In this document: positions 8,938 through 16,857 of the stretch, one piece after another | How the letters are laid out: every line of letters begins with the position of its first letter | Numbering within the stretch: position 1 is the first letter of the stretch | Assembly (NCBI GenBank): GCA_036002485.1 | Contig: DASYTI010000035.1 | Coordinates: forward strand, 1-64,000 | Reading direction: 5' to 3' | Length of the DNA: 64,000 bases | Source of the DNA: Candidatus Methylomirabilota bacterium | GTDB taxonomy: Bacteria; Methylomirabilota; Methylomirabilia; Rokubacteriales; CSP1-6 | Program-made: the position numbers and the translations under genes | The notes under the pieces: model-generated | What the model was told of the DNA's origin: nothing | The model's input: the letters and a program-made list of their open reading frames with translations, nothing else | Database searches by the model: none

Positions 8938-9837
8938 ATGGCGATCGGCGGCCTTCCCTACGAGATGGCGGTGCTGGGTGACTCGGTGCTCTGGGGCTCG
9001 GGCTTGTCCGAGGACGACAAGTGCTGGAGCCTGGTGCGCCGGTGGGTCGAGCAAAGGCTGGGCCGACCGGTCCATGTCCAGGTCCTGGCGCATTCGCTGG
9101 CGGGAATCGCCCCCGATGCGGCCAAGGACCCGGACTCGCCCGCGTGGGGGGAGATTCGCTTCCGCCACCCCTCGATCACCTACCAGGTGCTCTCGGATCC
9201 GCGCATGAAGGCTCCCGCTCCGCCCTCCATCGACCTCGTGCTCGTGGACGGGGGGATCAATGATCTGGGCCCCCTGAATCTTTTTTTCCCATGGCACTCG
9301 CCGCGCTGGGTGCGGGAGGAGGCCGCCGAGCATTGCGGCCGGAAGATGAAGAACCTGCTCCTCCCTCTGCTCGACACCTTCACGAAGGCCCGCGTGGTCG
9401 TCACCGGCTACTACCCGCTCGTGTCGGGTCAGACCTGGTTCGTTCGCGCCCTCGCGCCGGTGCCGAGGCTCCGGACTCGGCTCGTCGATCTTTCGGCAGA
9501 GTGGCGTCGAGCATCCGAGGAGTGGCTGCAGTGGGCCGTCCACCAGGCCAACCTGCACGTCTCCGCGAGCCCGGTGCCCCGGGTGCTCTACGCCAACGCG
9601 GACTTCCGCCCCGAGAATTGCTACGGCGCTCCCGACACGTACCTCTGGACACTGAAGGAGGCCTTCACCGACTGGAGCGCCGTGGGAAGACGGCGACGCT
9701 GCGAGTGCATCCGGCAGAAGCCGTGGGATCCCATCTGTCCCATCGACATGGCCTTCCATCCGAACCCCAAGGGCGCCCGCGCCTATGCGGCGAGCGTCAC
9801 GAAGATTCTCGAGCCCGTCCTGCCCGCCGCCCGCTGA
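8938..9837 (+). CDS. SGNH/GDSL-type hydrolase family protein
   Basis: A 299-residue protein with the SGNH block I motif as AVLGDSVLWGSGL (nucleophile Ser), a VLVDGGINDLG block III-like segment with the Asn, and a C-terminal DMAFHPNPKGARAYA block V with Asp and His of the catalytic triad. It is therefore likely an esterase or lipase-like hydrolase. A GGGAGCGGGGAAG ribosome site precedes the ATG; longer in-frame starts lie inside the oxidoreductase gene and are rejected. No signal peptide is evident. Its substrate may be the lipid or ester related to the upstream GMC oxidoreductase. Confidence 0.82.
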   Translation: MAIGGLPYEMAVLGDSVLWGSGLSEDDKCWSLVRRWVEQRLGRPVHVQVLAHSLAGIAPDAAKDPDSPAWGEIRFRHPSITYQVLSDPRMKAPAPPSIDLVLVDGGINDLGPLNLFFPWHSPRWVREEAAEHCGRKMKNLLLPLLDTFTKARVVVTGYYPLVSGQTWFVRALAPVPRLRTRLVDLSAEWRRASEEWLQWAVHQANLHVSASPVPRVLYANADFRPENCYGAPDTYLWTLKEAFTDWSAVGRRRRCECIRQKPWDPICPIDMAFHPNPKGARAYAASVTKILEPVLPAAR

Positions 9838-9851
9838 CCACGTCGTGGCCC

Positions 9852-9967
9852 TCTTCGCGAGACAACGCCACCCTCACCCAACCCTCTCCCTCGGAGAGGG
9901 AGAGGGATTCATTTTGAGTAGATCAGGGGGCGGCCTGAATGGGCTACATGCATAGTCCAGGCTAGGG
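9852..9967. repeat. Dispersed palindromic repeat, family 1 (locus c)
   Basis: Begins with TTCGCGAGACAACGCCACCCTCACC, contains CCCTCTCCCTC/GAGGGAGAGGG (11-bp stem, GGA loop) and ends in TAGTCCAGGCTAGG, the reverse of the CCTGGACTA terminus seen at other copies. It fills the gap between the convergent SGNH hydrolase and NDH-2 genes and probably acts as a terminator for both. Confidence 0.8.
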
Positions 9968-9969
9968 GC

Positions 9970-11244
9970 TCAGCTTTTCCCATGGTCTCCCTTCCAGGGT
10001 TTCGTGATCAGCCGGGCCCCACGATGCCAGGTGACATAGGCCCAGGCCCACTCGAAGAGCACCAGGAAGCGATTGCGGAAGCCGATGAGAAACATGATGT
10101 GGACGAAGAGCCAGGCGAGCCAGGCCACGAGCCCCGAGAGCTTGAGCGGGCCTATCACGGCCACGGCCGCCGCTCTCCCGATGGTCGCCATGGTGCCCCG
10201 GTCGCGATACCGGAAGGCTCGAGTCGGCCGGCCCTCGAGCCTCTCAAGCACGTTGGCGGCCGTCGCGCGCCCTTCCTGTATCGCCACGGGAGCGAGACCG
10301 GGCAGCGGTCCGCCCGCCTCTTCCACGAGCGCACACATGTCGCCGATGGCGAAGGCCTCGGGGTGGCCGGGGATCGAGAGATCGCGATCGACGAGGACGC
10401 GTCCGGACCGGTCGAGGGGCACCCCGAGGGTGCGGGCCAGCGGAGTGGCGGCCACCCCGGCCGCCCAGAGCACGGTGCGGGCGCGGATCTGCTCGCCGCC
10501 GATCCACACCGCGTCCGGGGTCACCCGAGCGACGACGGCGTGGGTGCGCACTTCGACGCCGATCTTTCGGAGCGCCTCCTCCGCGCGCAGTGAGAGCGTC
10601 TCGGGAAAGGCGCTCAGGATGCGCGGGCCGCCTTCCAGCAGGATGATGTGCGCCTTGGTCGGATCGATGAGGCGGAAGTCCCGGGCGATGGTCTCGCGGG
10701 AGATCTCGGCGAGTGCGCCCGCCAGCTCGACGCCCGTCGGGCCGCCCCCGATGACGACGAAGGTGAGGAGGGCGTGCTGCTCCGCCCCGTCCTCTTCGCG
10801 CTCGGCGGCCTCGTAGGCCAGGAGCACGCGCCGGCGGATCTCCAGGGCATCCTCGAGAGTCTTGAGGCCGGGGGCCAGCCTTTCCCACTCGTCATGGCCG
10901 AAGTAGGAGTGGCTGGCTCCCGCGGCAAGGATGAGGGCGTCATAGCTCATGTGCCCTCGATCGAGGTCGAGGCGACGGCTGGCCAGGTCCACCTTCTCCA
11001 CCTCGGCGAGGAGCACGGTAATGTTGGTCGCGCGGCGCAGGATGGAGCGGAGCGGGGTGGCGATATCGGCGGCGCTCAGGGCGGCGGTGGCGACCTGGTA
11101 GAGAAGCGGCTGGAAGAGATGATAGTTGCGCCGGTCGAGCAGGGTCACGCGGACGGGGCGGTTGGCCAGGGCCCGAGCGGCGTAGAGTCCGCCAAAGCCA
11201 CCCCCCACGATCACGACGTGCGGAGGCGTGGTCGCTCCAGGCAT
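9970..11244 (-). CDS. ndh: Type II NADH:quinone oxidoreductase (NDH-2)
   Basis: A 424-residue single-subunit, non-proton-pumping NADH dehydrogenase. VVIVGGGFGGLYAARAL binds FAD, RRNYHLFQPLLYQVATA is the diagnostic quinone-site segment, FVVIGGGPTGVELAGALAE binds NADH, and AIGDMC plus APVAIQEGRATAANV complete the second FAD site. The C-terminal region (LVAWLAWLFVHIMFLIGF and FEWAWAYVTW) is amphipathic or hydrophobic and should anchor it to the inner membrane. ATG at 11244 gives the usual length; a longer frame adds 12 residues. It is a single gene between two copies of repeat family 1. Confidence 0.95.
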   Translation of the reverse strand: MPGATTPPHVVIVGGGFGGLYAARALANRPVRVTLLDRRNYHLFQPLLYQVATAALSAADIATPLRSILRRATNITVLLAEVEKVDLASRRLDLDRGHMSYDALILAAGASHSYFGHDEWERLAPGLKTLEDALEIRRRVLLAYEAAEREEDGAEQHALLTFVVIGGGPTGVELAGALAEISRETIARDFRLIDPTKAHIILLEGGPRILSAFPETLSLRAEEALRKIGVEVRTHAVVARVTPDAVWIGGEQIRARTVLWAAGVAATPLARTLGVPLDRSGRVLVDRDLSIPGHPEAFAIGDMCALVEEAGGPLPGLAPVAIQEGRATAANVLERLEGRPTRAFRYRDRGTMATIGRAAAVAVIGPLKLSGLVAWLAWLFVHIMFLIGFRNRFLVLFEWAWAYVTWHRGARLITKPWKGDHGKS

Positions 11245-11366
11245 GCGCGTATGGTGTGGGCCAGACGCTCGAGCTGTCAAACGCTCGAGGCGGGCGCGGG
11301 GAGGCCGAGGCGGCGCGCCGATATCGGTCGGCGCTTAGCGGGGGCCGATCGTGGCGAAGTCCCTCG

Positions 11367-11580
11367 CCTGGACTATTCGCGAGACAACGTCACCCTGGTC
11401 TACTCAGCCCTCGCCTCAGGGCTACGCCCTTCAGCTCGAACTGCGGATTCATTTTCATCCCTCTCCCCATCGGGGGAGAGGGCCGCACTTCGAGCTGAGC
11501 GGCGTAGCCGCGAGGTGAGGGCTGAGTAGATCAGGGGGCGGCCAGGAAGCGGTACGTGCGTTCGTGAATAATTCGCTAGG
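11367..11580. repeat. Dispersed palindromic repeat, family 1 (locus d)
   Basis: CCTGGACTATTCGCGA opens the element; the CTCAGCCCTCGCCTC module then appears twice in opposite orientation around a CCCTCTCCCC hairpin, and the far end TTCGTGAATAATTCGCTAGG is an imperfect inverse of the start. The TAG stop of the OsmC-like gene lies inside the last bases of the element. Outside it, 11245-11366 shows nothing recognisable. Confidence 0.8.
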
Positions 11581-12088
11581 ACGAAGCGGCATGGGGCGTC
11601 TCTTCCCGTATGGAGAGCGTCTGGTCGCCGGCTTTGAGCGCGGCAGACCAGGTGATCTCTATGGCGTTCTTGACGCTCTGATGGGCGGGGCAGCCCTGAG
11701 GATGCGCGGCCAGGGCCCGCTCGGTCGCCTCCCGCGAGTCCGCCGGCACGGCGAGCTCGTAGTGCACGTGGATGGACTTGATGTGGATGGTTTTGCCGAT
11801 GCCGGCGATCCGGCCTTCGGCGGTGGCGACGAAGGACTCGCGGTCGAAGGCGATCTTGCGCCCTGCCAGGGCGCCGCGCAGGGTGCCGTACATTCACCCG
11901 GCGACGGCGGCCACGATGTGGTCGAGGGTGGAGGCGACGGGCGGTCCCTCGGCGACCCCGTAGTATTCGCGCAGGCCGCCCTGCACGCCATAGACCACGG
12001 GGGCGGGGACGTCGCCGAGATATGCGTGACGATAGCCGTGCCGGTACTCGAGACGCGAGCGCGAGATGTACTCGAATGGCTCAGGCAT
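11576..12088 (-). CDS. OsmC-like peroxidase, predicted selenoprotein (Sec65 at an in-frame TGA)
   Basis: Read straight through one TGA (11894-11896) this is a normal 170-residue OsmC/Ohr-family protein. Before the TGA are a start with GGAGAG ribosome site and the usual N-terminal half ending LDHIVAAVAG; after it come MYGTLRGALAG and the C-terminal half with HPQGCPAHQSV. OsmC proteins reduce hydroperoxides with two cysteines, the first directly after AxxG in this helix and the second in the CP motif. Here the first is TGA (residue 65) and the second is Cys133. A perfect hairpin starts 19 bases after the TGA. Sec-containing OsmC homologues are known in other bacteria. The alternative is a nonsense mutation, but no other damage is visible. 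Confidence 0.82.
11858..11874 (-). promoter_or_regulatory. Candidate bacterial SECIS hairpin of the OsmC-like gene
   Basis: On the coding strand GCGCCCT and AGGGCGC form a perfect 7-bp stem around a GGC loop. The loop starts 26 bases after the TGA, inside the 16-37 base window reported for bacterial SECIS elements, and its first two loop bases are G as the consensus asks. High GC makes chance hairpins common, so this supports but does not prove Sec insertion. Confidence 0.6.
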
Positions 12089-12325
12089 GAGAGCTCTCCG
12101 TGGTGTGGGTGGCCGCCGCGCGGTTGTCGTGTCGCGACGAAGGCAGAGTAGCACGAGCCCGATTCGAGAAACTTCATCCGGTGAGATGCTACGATCCACA
12201 CACCATTCTGGGCCCGGGCGGACAAGTCTGGAGCGCGGACCATGCGTCCAACCGGTGACGAGTCCACCCAACCCCCCGCGCCTGCGCGCCCATCGCCCGA
12301 GCCCGGCAGCCCGAGGAGGTGCGTC
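12089..12325. promoter_or_regulatory. Divergent promoter region of the two predicted selenoprotein genes
   Basis: This 237-base gap separates the starts of the OsmC-like and DUF3179 genes and must hold both promoters. No confident -35/-10 pair or operator palindrome was picked out. The end contains the strong GAGGAGGT ribosome site of the DUF3179 gene. Co-regulation of the pair is inferred from geometry only. Confidence 0.4.
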
Positions 12326-13705
12326 ATGAAAAAGGCCATCGTCATGGTCGTGGGCTTGGCCGTCTTCAGCGGCGGCCCGGTCGGCGGGTACCTGGTCGCT
12401 TTCGCTCCGGCACGCGCCGAGGCTCCGACGCTCGACGTGCTGATGTCCGAGCTGCTGCGCCCGGAGACCGCCCGCCGTGAGCCCGCGCTGCGCGAGATCG
12501 TCCGCCGCGGCGAGCGCCGCGCGATTCCCGGGCTCATCGACGTCCTTCGCTTCGACCTGTTTCTCGATTCCAGCGTGGCGGACGCCCTCGACCGGTTCTC
12601 CGGCCAATCGTTCGGTCACGACTGGGCGCGCTGGGTCGAGTGGCTCGCCGAGCGCGAGGACATCCGCCCACACCCGGGCTATGCGGCGTGGAAGGGCGCG
12701 CTCTTTCAGCTCATCGACCCCGCCTTCGGCGAGTTCCTCTACCCGGGCGTGAAGCATCGGGCGCGGCTGGAGGAGATCCAGTGGGGCGGCGTACGCAAGG
12801 ACGGCATCCCAGCCCTCACGAACCCTCGGCACCTTCCCGCCGCTGCGGCGACCTACCTCGGTTCCGACGAGCTGGTGCTCGGCGTGGTGGTGCGGGGCGA
12901 GGCGCGGGCCTATCCGCTCCGGATCATGGACTGGCACGAGATGGCCAACGACGTGGTCGGCGGGGTGCCCATCAGCATCGCGTACTGAACACTGTGTGGA
13001 TCGGCGATCCACTACGAGACCACCGTGCGTGGTCGCACCTTCGTGTTCGGCTCCTCGGGCTTCCTCTTCCGCAGCAACAAGCTCATGTACGACGAGCAGA
13101 CGAAGAGTCTCTGGCACCACATGCGCGGCGAACCGGTGGTGGGGCCGCTCGCCGACAGCGGGATCCGGTTGGCGCCGCGCCCCGTGGTGACCACCACCTG
13201 GCGCGACTGGGCTCGTGCCCACCCGAAGACGAAGGTCCTCGACATCGACACGGGTCATGTCCGCGACTACACGCCGGGGCGGCCCTACGGCGGGTACTAC
13301 GCGAGCCCCGACACCATGTTCCCGGTCTTTCCCCGGAGTACCGGGCTGGCCACCAAGGACGTCATCTTCGTCCTCCGTCTCGATCCGCACCGCAAGGTTT
13401 ATCCGCTGGCCGTCTTCGACCGCGAACCCGTGATCAACGACGCGGTGGGGGGCACCTCCGTCGTGCTCGTTGGTCGCCGCGCGACGCGGACGGCGCGCGC
13501 ATACGAGCGCGGGGCGCGCACCTTCCGGCTCGGGGGCGGGCCCGACGAGCTGGTCGAGCGGGGGAGTGGCGAGTCCTGGCGCGTGGAGGAGGAGGCGCTG
13601 GTGCATCCCGGGAGCGGGCGGCGGCTGGCGCGCCTGGCTGGGCACAACGCCTTCTGGTTCGGCTGGTTCGCCTTTCACCCGGAGACGGCCGTCTACGGGC
13701 GCTGA
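12326..13705 (+). CDS. DUF3179 domain protein, predicted exported selenoprotein (Sec221 at an in-frame TGA)
   Basis: Read through TGA 12986-12988 this is a 459-residue DUF3179 protein. MKKAIVMVVGLAVFSGG...ARAEA is a signal peptide and GAGGAGGT precedes the ATG. The family hallmark is a stretch like HExxND..GG.P....YCPLCG; here it reads HEMANDVVGGVPISIAY, then the TGA, then TLCGSAIHYE, so the first Cys of the CxxC is TGA and the second is Cys224. The following frame continues without defect through FGSSGFLFRSNKLMYDEQT and SLWHHMRGEPVVGPL to the end. A 7-bp hairpin follows the TGA. The predicted product has a UxxC motif outside the cytoplasm, suggesting a redox role; DUF3179 has no established reaction. 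Confidence 0.82.
12996..13012 (+). promoter_or_regulatory. Candidate bacterial SECIS hairpin of the DUF3179 gene
   Basis: GTGGATC and GATCCAC pair perfectly over 7 bp around a GGC loop, the same loop as in the OsmC-like gene. The loop begins 14 bases after the TGA, slightly nearer than the usual 16-37 base range, which is the weak point of the call. Confidence 0.55.
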
Positions 13706-13741
13706 GGCGAAGGGCCAGATAGTCCCCCGCGTCTCCCGGCC

Positions 13742-14809
13742 CTAGACGGCGTCGGCGACGGCCTTGCCGAGATCGGAGGTGCTGGCCGCCCCGCCGATGT
13801 CGGGGGTGCGAGGCGCGTCGGAGCCGGACTCGAGCACGTGCTCGATGGCCTTCACGATGGCCGCGCCCGCCGCGGGCTCCCCGAGATGCTCGAGCATCAT
13901 CGCGCCTGACCAGATTTGCCCGATGGGGTTGGCGATGGCCCGGCCATAGATGTCCGGGGCCGAGCCGTGCACGGGCTCGAAGAGCGAGGGGAAGGCGCGC
14001 TCTGGATTGATATTGCCCGACGGCGCGATGCCGATGGTGCCGGCGGTGGCCGGACCGAGGTCGGACAGGATATCGCCGAAGAGGTTCGAGGCGACGATGA
14101 CGTCGAAGCGCTGCGGGTTGAGCACCATCTGAATGGTGAGGCCGTCGATGTGGTACTGGGCGGTGCGGACTTGCGGATACTGCTTGCTCATGGCCGCGAA
14201 GCGCTCGTCCCAGTACGGCATGGTGATGGAGATGCCATTGGACTTGGTGGCCGACGTCACGTGCTGTCTGACCCGCTTGACTGCGAGCTCGAAGGCGAAC
14301 TTCATGATGCGATCGACGCCCTTGCGGGTGAAGCAGGACTGCTGGGTGACGAACTCGCGCTCCGTGCCCTCGAACATCCGGCCGCCCACCGAGGAGTACT
14401 CGCCCTCGGTGTTCTCGCGGATCACGTAGTAGTCGATGTCGCCGGGCTTGCGGCCCGCGAGCGGGCAGGGGATGCCGGGCATGAGCTTCACGGGCCGGAG
14501 ATTGACGTACTGGTCGAACTCGCGGCGGAACTTGATGAGCGAGCTCCACAGGGACACGTGGTCCGGCACCTGGGCGGGCCAGCCCGTGGCCCCGAAATAG
14601 ATCGCGTCGTGGCCGCCCACCAGCTCCTTCCAGTTCTCCGGCATCCACTCGCCGCTCTTGACCAGGCGGTCGCAGTTCCAGTCGAAGTGCTCGAGGGTGA
14701 GGGTGAAGCCGAACTTGCGGGCGGCGGCGTCGAGGACGCGCACGCCTTCCGGCATGACCTCCTTGCCGATGCCGTCACCGGGGATGACCGCGATGCGATA
14801 GGTCTTCAT
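13742..14809 (-). CDS. Tartrate / isocitrate / isopropylmalate dehydrogenase family enzyme
   Basis: A 355-residue NAD-dependent decarboxylating dehydrogenase. Seen are IAVIPGDGIGKEVMPEGVRVL, LRPVKL with the substrate-binding arginines, YYVIRENTEGEYSSVGGR, NLFGDILSDLGP with the metal-binding aspartates and FEPVHGSAPDIYG, which binds NAD. The spacing and the SSVGGR variant fit tartrate dehydrogenase (TtuC-like) better than LeuB or Icd, but this is inference. MKTYRIAVIPGDGIG gives the natural start; a longer frame adds 27 poor residues. It converges on the DUF3179 gene with only 36 bases between and has no obvious operon partners. Confidence 0.9.
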   Translation of the reverse strand: MKTYRIAVIPGDGIGKEVMPEGVRVLDAAARKFGFTLTLEHFDWNCDRLVKSGEWMPENWKELVGGHDAIYFGATGWPAQVPDHVSLWSSLIKFRREFDQYVNLRPVKLMPGIPCPLAGRKPGDIDYYVIRENTEGEYSSVGGRMFEGTEREFVTQQSCFTRKGVDRIMKFAFELAVKRVRQHVTSATKSNGISITMPYWDERFAAMSKQYPQVRTAQYHIDGLTIQMVLNPQRFDVIVASNLFGDILSDLGPATAGTIGIAPSGNINPERAFPSLFEPVHGSAPDIYGRAIANPIGQIWSGAMMLEHLGEPAAGAAIVKAIEHVLESGSDAPRTPDIGGAASTSDLGKAVADAV

Positions 14810-14896
14810 GGACGTGCGGCGAGCATAGCTGCCCGGGCGCGCCTTGGCAAGATGAGCACGTGGCGGGCACGAGGGCAGCGGGAATGCCACAGAGTG

Positions 14897-14934
14897 AGAG
14901 GTCGCGCCCGCGTGGCGACGAGGGCGCGACCTCT
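14897..14934 (-). terminator. Strong hairpin downstream of the LapA-hemerythrin gene
   Basis: AGAGGTCGCGCCC and GGGCGCGACCTCT make a perfect 13-bp stem with a 12-base loop. It begins 25 bases past the stop of the minus-strand hemerythrin gene and before the next start at 14809. No T run follows, so its efficiency as an intrinsic terminator is uncertain. Confidence 0.6.
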
Positions 14935-14959
14935 TGGCCGACCGTCGTCTTCTTGGGGC

Positions 14960-15757
14960 CTAGGCCACCCGCCCCATATGCTTCGACTTCATGTCGGCCA
15001 TCTGGGCGCCGGCGCGCTCGAGGCGATTCTCGTCACACGCCTTGCTGATCCGCGGAAAGATGGTCCCCTCTTCTTCCCGGATGTGACGCTCGAGGCTCAT
15101 GTGCACCTCTTTCACCTTGCCCAACCATGCCGCCTCCTCCGAACGGAGGTACCGGATGACCTCGAGCAGGTTGCCGACCTCTAGCGCTTCCTCCTGGTGA
15201 CGCTTTCTCCAGCCCGCGAGCTCACGGTCGCTCAGGGCCGCATCGCGCGAGAGCGGCTCGTACAGGCAGGCATCCTCGATCTCCTCGTGGAGCTTGAGCT
15301 CGGGCGCCAGCTCCTGCCACAGGCCGCCGCGCTGCTGCGGCGAGGCCCGCAGGACCTTGTCGAACGCGGCCTTGGCCCTCTGATGCTCCTGCTTCAAGAA
15401 CTCGATGGCATTCCCGGAATAGTCTCCTCTGCTGGGCGTCGGTGGTGGTGCCGCGGACCGCAAGAAGCGGGGCTGGCCGACGGGACGAACCACATATGGA
15501 GATGACCTTTCCGGAGAGAGCTCGGCCAGGCGGCGCTGAAGCTTCCGGATTCTCCGTTCGAGCTGGATCTGCTGGGCGAAGGCACTGATCGAGGCCACGA
15601 CAATGCCCACGAAGGCCGAGAGCAGGATGACCAGCGACATGGGCAGTTCCACCGTGCGCCAGCCGAGGAAGTTCACCGCCACCATGTCAGAGTTCTGCAG
15701 GGTGAACAGGGCCGCTCCCACGCCGAGAATCGCGACCAGGAGGTATACGAAGAGCAT
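14960..15757 (-). CDS. LapA-domain / hemerythrin HHE fusion membrane protein
   Basis: A 265-residue protein. MLFVYLLVAILGVGAALFTL and SLVILLSAFVGIVVASISAF are two membrane helices arranged as in LapA/DUF1049 proteins with NFLGWRTVELP between them, then a basic coiled-coil-like segment (QLERRIRKLQRRLAEL). From about residue 130 a hemerythrin-like domain carries EFLKQEHQRAKAAF, LKLHEEIEDACLYEPL and MSLERHIREEEGTIFPRI, which supply the iron-ligand histidines and glutamates. It may sense or bind oxygen or NO at the inner membrane. GGAGGACTCC gives the ribosome site for ATG 15757. The joined architecture is uncommon. Confidence 0.85.
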   Translation of the reverse strand: MLFVYLLVAILGVGAALFTLQNSDMVAVNFLGWRTVELPMSLVILLSAFVGIVVASISAFAQQIQLERRIRKLQRRLAELSPERSSPYVVRPVGQPRFLRSAAPPPTPSRGDYSGNAIEFLKQEHQRAKAAFDKVLRASPQQRGGLWQELAPELKLHEEIEDACLYEPLSRDAALSDRELAGWRKRHQEEALEVGNLLEVIRYLRSEEAAWLGKVKEVHMSLERHIREEEGTIFPRISKACDENRLERAGAQMADMKSKHMGRVA

Positions 15758-15912
15758 GGAGTCCTCCCCGCCAAAGGGGTTAGCCAGCCGACACCATCGG
15801 GAAATATTGCATCGCATATGCCAGCCGCTCAGGGGTTCAGAAGCCGAGAGATTCGCCGCATTTTCGACGGAACTGCCGGGCGGCGGAAGGAAAACCGCAG
15901 AGGAGGTGGTCG

Positions 15913-15996
15913 ATGCCCAGTAAGGTCTTCCGGGTTCGCTGGGTAGGAACTACCGGGCACGGTCCGGGCGCTCGGTGCCAGGACCGGAGACGCTAG
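15913..15996 (+). CDS. Candidate 27-residue basic peptide
   Basis: MPSKVFRVRWVGTTGHG begins a very basic 27-residue ORF. It is listed only because AGGAGG stands six bases before the ATG, one of the best ribosome sites in the window, in a gap otherwise without genes. It starts 155 bases from the divergent hemerythrin gene. Its last bases overlap the end of the broken acetyltransferase on the other strand. No homology is recognised. Confidence 0.25.
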   Translation: MPSKVFRVRWVGTTGHGPGARCQDRRR

Positions 15997-16386
15997 ACGA
16001 GGGCCCAGACGTCGGAGGCCTGCTTCGGAAAGAGCGCGGTCAGGAGCGCGCGGACCTCATGGGTGCGCGAGCAGGGGAAACCACACGGCCCGCCACGAGA
16101 CTCCCGGCTTGAGCTCCCAGCCGGTCACGTCGAAACGCGCGCCGGCAAGTCTCGGGGAGTGGGTCAGGAAGCCCACGGGGTCGCCCTCGGCGCTCTCGAA
16201 GATCCGCATCTCCTGGCGGAGCGCGCTGCCCGGGCTGCGGCCGACGAGCTCGTAGCGCCAGAGCCCCGCATCGCGAGGAACCGTGACGAGAGATCGCTCA
16301 GCGGCATGGGCATTGGTGAGGTCCGTCGCCAGGTGTCGGCCGAGTAGCGGTATAGTGCGGGGCAGCCGGCAGCCGGTGGAGTCAAG
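15993..16386 (-). pseudogene. Frameshifted C-terminal remnant of a GNAT-like acetyltransferase
   Basis: One frame encodes WRYELVGRSPGS, DPVGFLTHSP and DVTGWELKPGVSW, the usual middle part of a family of GNAT-like proteins, then runs into a stop at 16057. The adjacent frame continues with THEVRALLTALFPKQASDVW, a typical end of the same family, to a TAG at 15993-15995. The two halves join by a one-base slip near 16060-16070. The acetyl-CoA-binding N-terminal part is missing, the space being taken by the Zn-ribbon gene, so this is a decayed fragment rather than a sequencing slip alone. Confidence 0.6.
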
Positions 16387-16416
16387 TGAGGATCCCATCA
16401 CCCGAGGGAGGCGACC

Positions 16417-16857
16417 GTGGACCTGCAACGCCCCGTGCCCCAACCCATCACTCCTGAGGCCCGGCCCTACTGGGACGGCGCCCGGGACGGCAAGCTGATG
16501 CTGCCCAAGTGCCAGGCGTGCGGGAAGGCCTTCTTCTACCCGCGCGTGCGCTGTCCCTTCTGCTCCTCTCGGGATATCGCCTGGTTCCAGGCGAGCGGTC
16601 GCGGCACTCTCTACTCCTTCGAGATCGCCCACCAGATCCTGAACAAGGCCTTCAAGGTCAAGCCGCCCGTCATTCTGGCCATGGTGGAATTGGAAGAAGG
16701 CCCACGCCTCATGACCAACCTCGTCAATGTCGCGCCGGACCCGAAGGCGATCTCGTGCGATATGCCCGTGGAGGTGGTCTTCGAGAAGCTCACGGACGAG
16801 ATCAGCCTGCCCATGTTCCAGCCCGTGGGGGCTGCCGCCGCGGGAGGCTCGCGATGA
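16417..16857 (+). CDS. Zn-ribbon / OB-fold (DUF35) acyl-CoA-associated protein
   Basis: A 146-residue protein of the DUF35 family that accompanies non-canonical thiolases. A rubredoxin-like zinc ribbon is formed by CQACG and CPFCSS (residues about 32-52), and an OB fold follows with GTLYSFEIAHQIL and ILAMVELEEGPRLMTNLV. Start is GTG with GGGAGG eight bases upstream; there is no nearby ATG. It overlaps the thiolase-like gene by four bases, and the two proteins are expected to form a complex in the cytoplasm acting on an acyl-CoA. Confidence 0.9.
   Translation: MDLQRPVPQPITPEARPYWDGARDGKLMLPKCQACGKAFFYPRVRCPFCSSRDIAWFQASGRGTLYSFEIAHQILNKAFKVKPPVILAMVELEEGPRLMTNLVNVAPDPKAISCDMPVEVVFEKLTDEISLPMFQPVGAAAAGGSR

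Noticed and set aside
11576-13705. Reading the two TGA-interrupted genes as ordinary pseudogenes
   Set aside because: Each has a single lesion that is exactly the key cysteine codon, with no other frameshift or stop, strong ribosome sites and a hairpin after the TGA. Two adjacent coincidences of this kind are unlikely. Not excluded until Sec machinery is shown.
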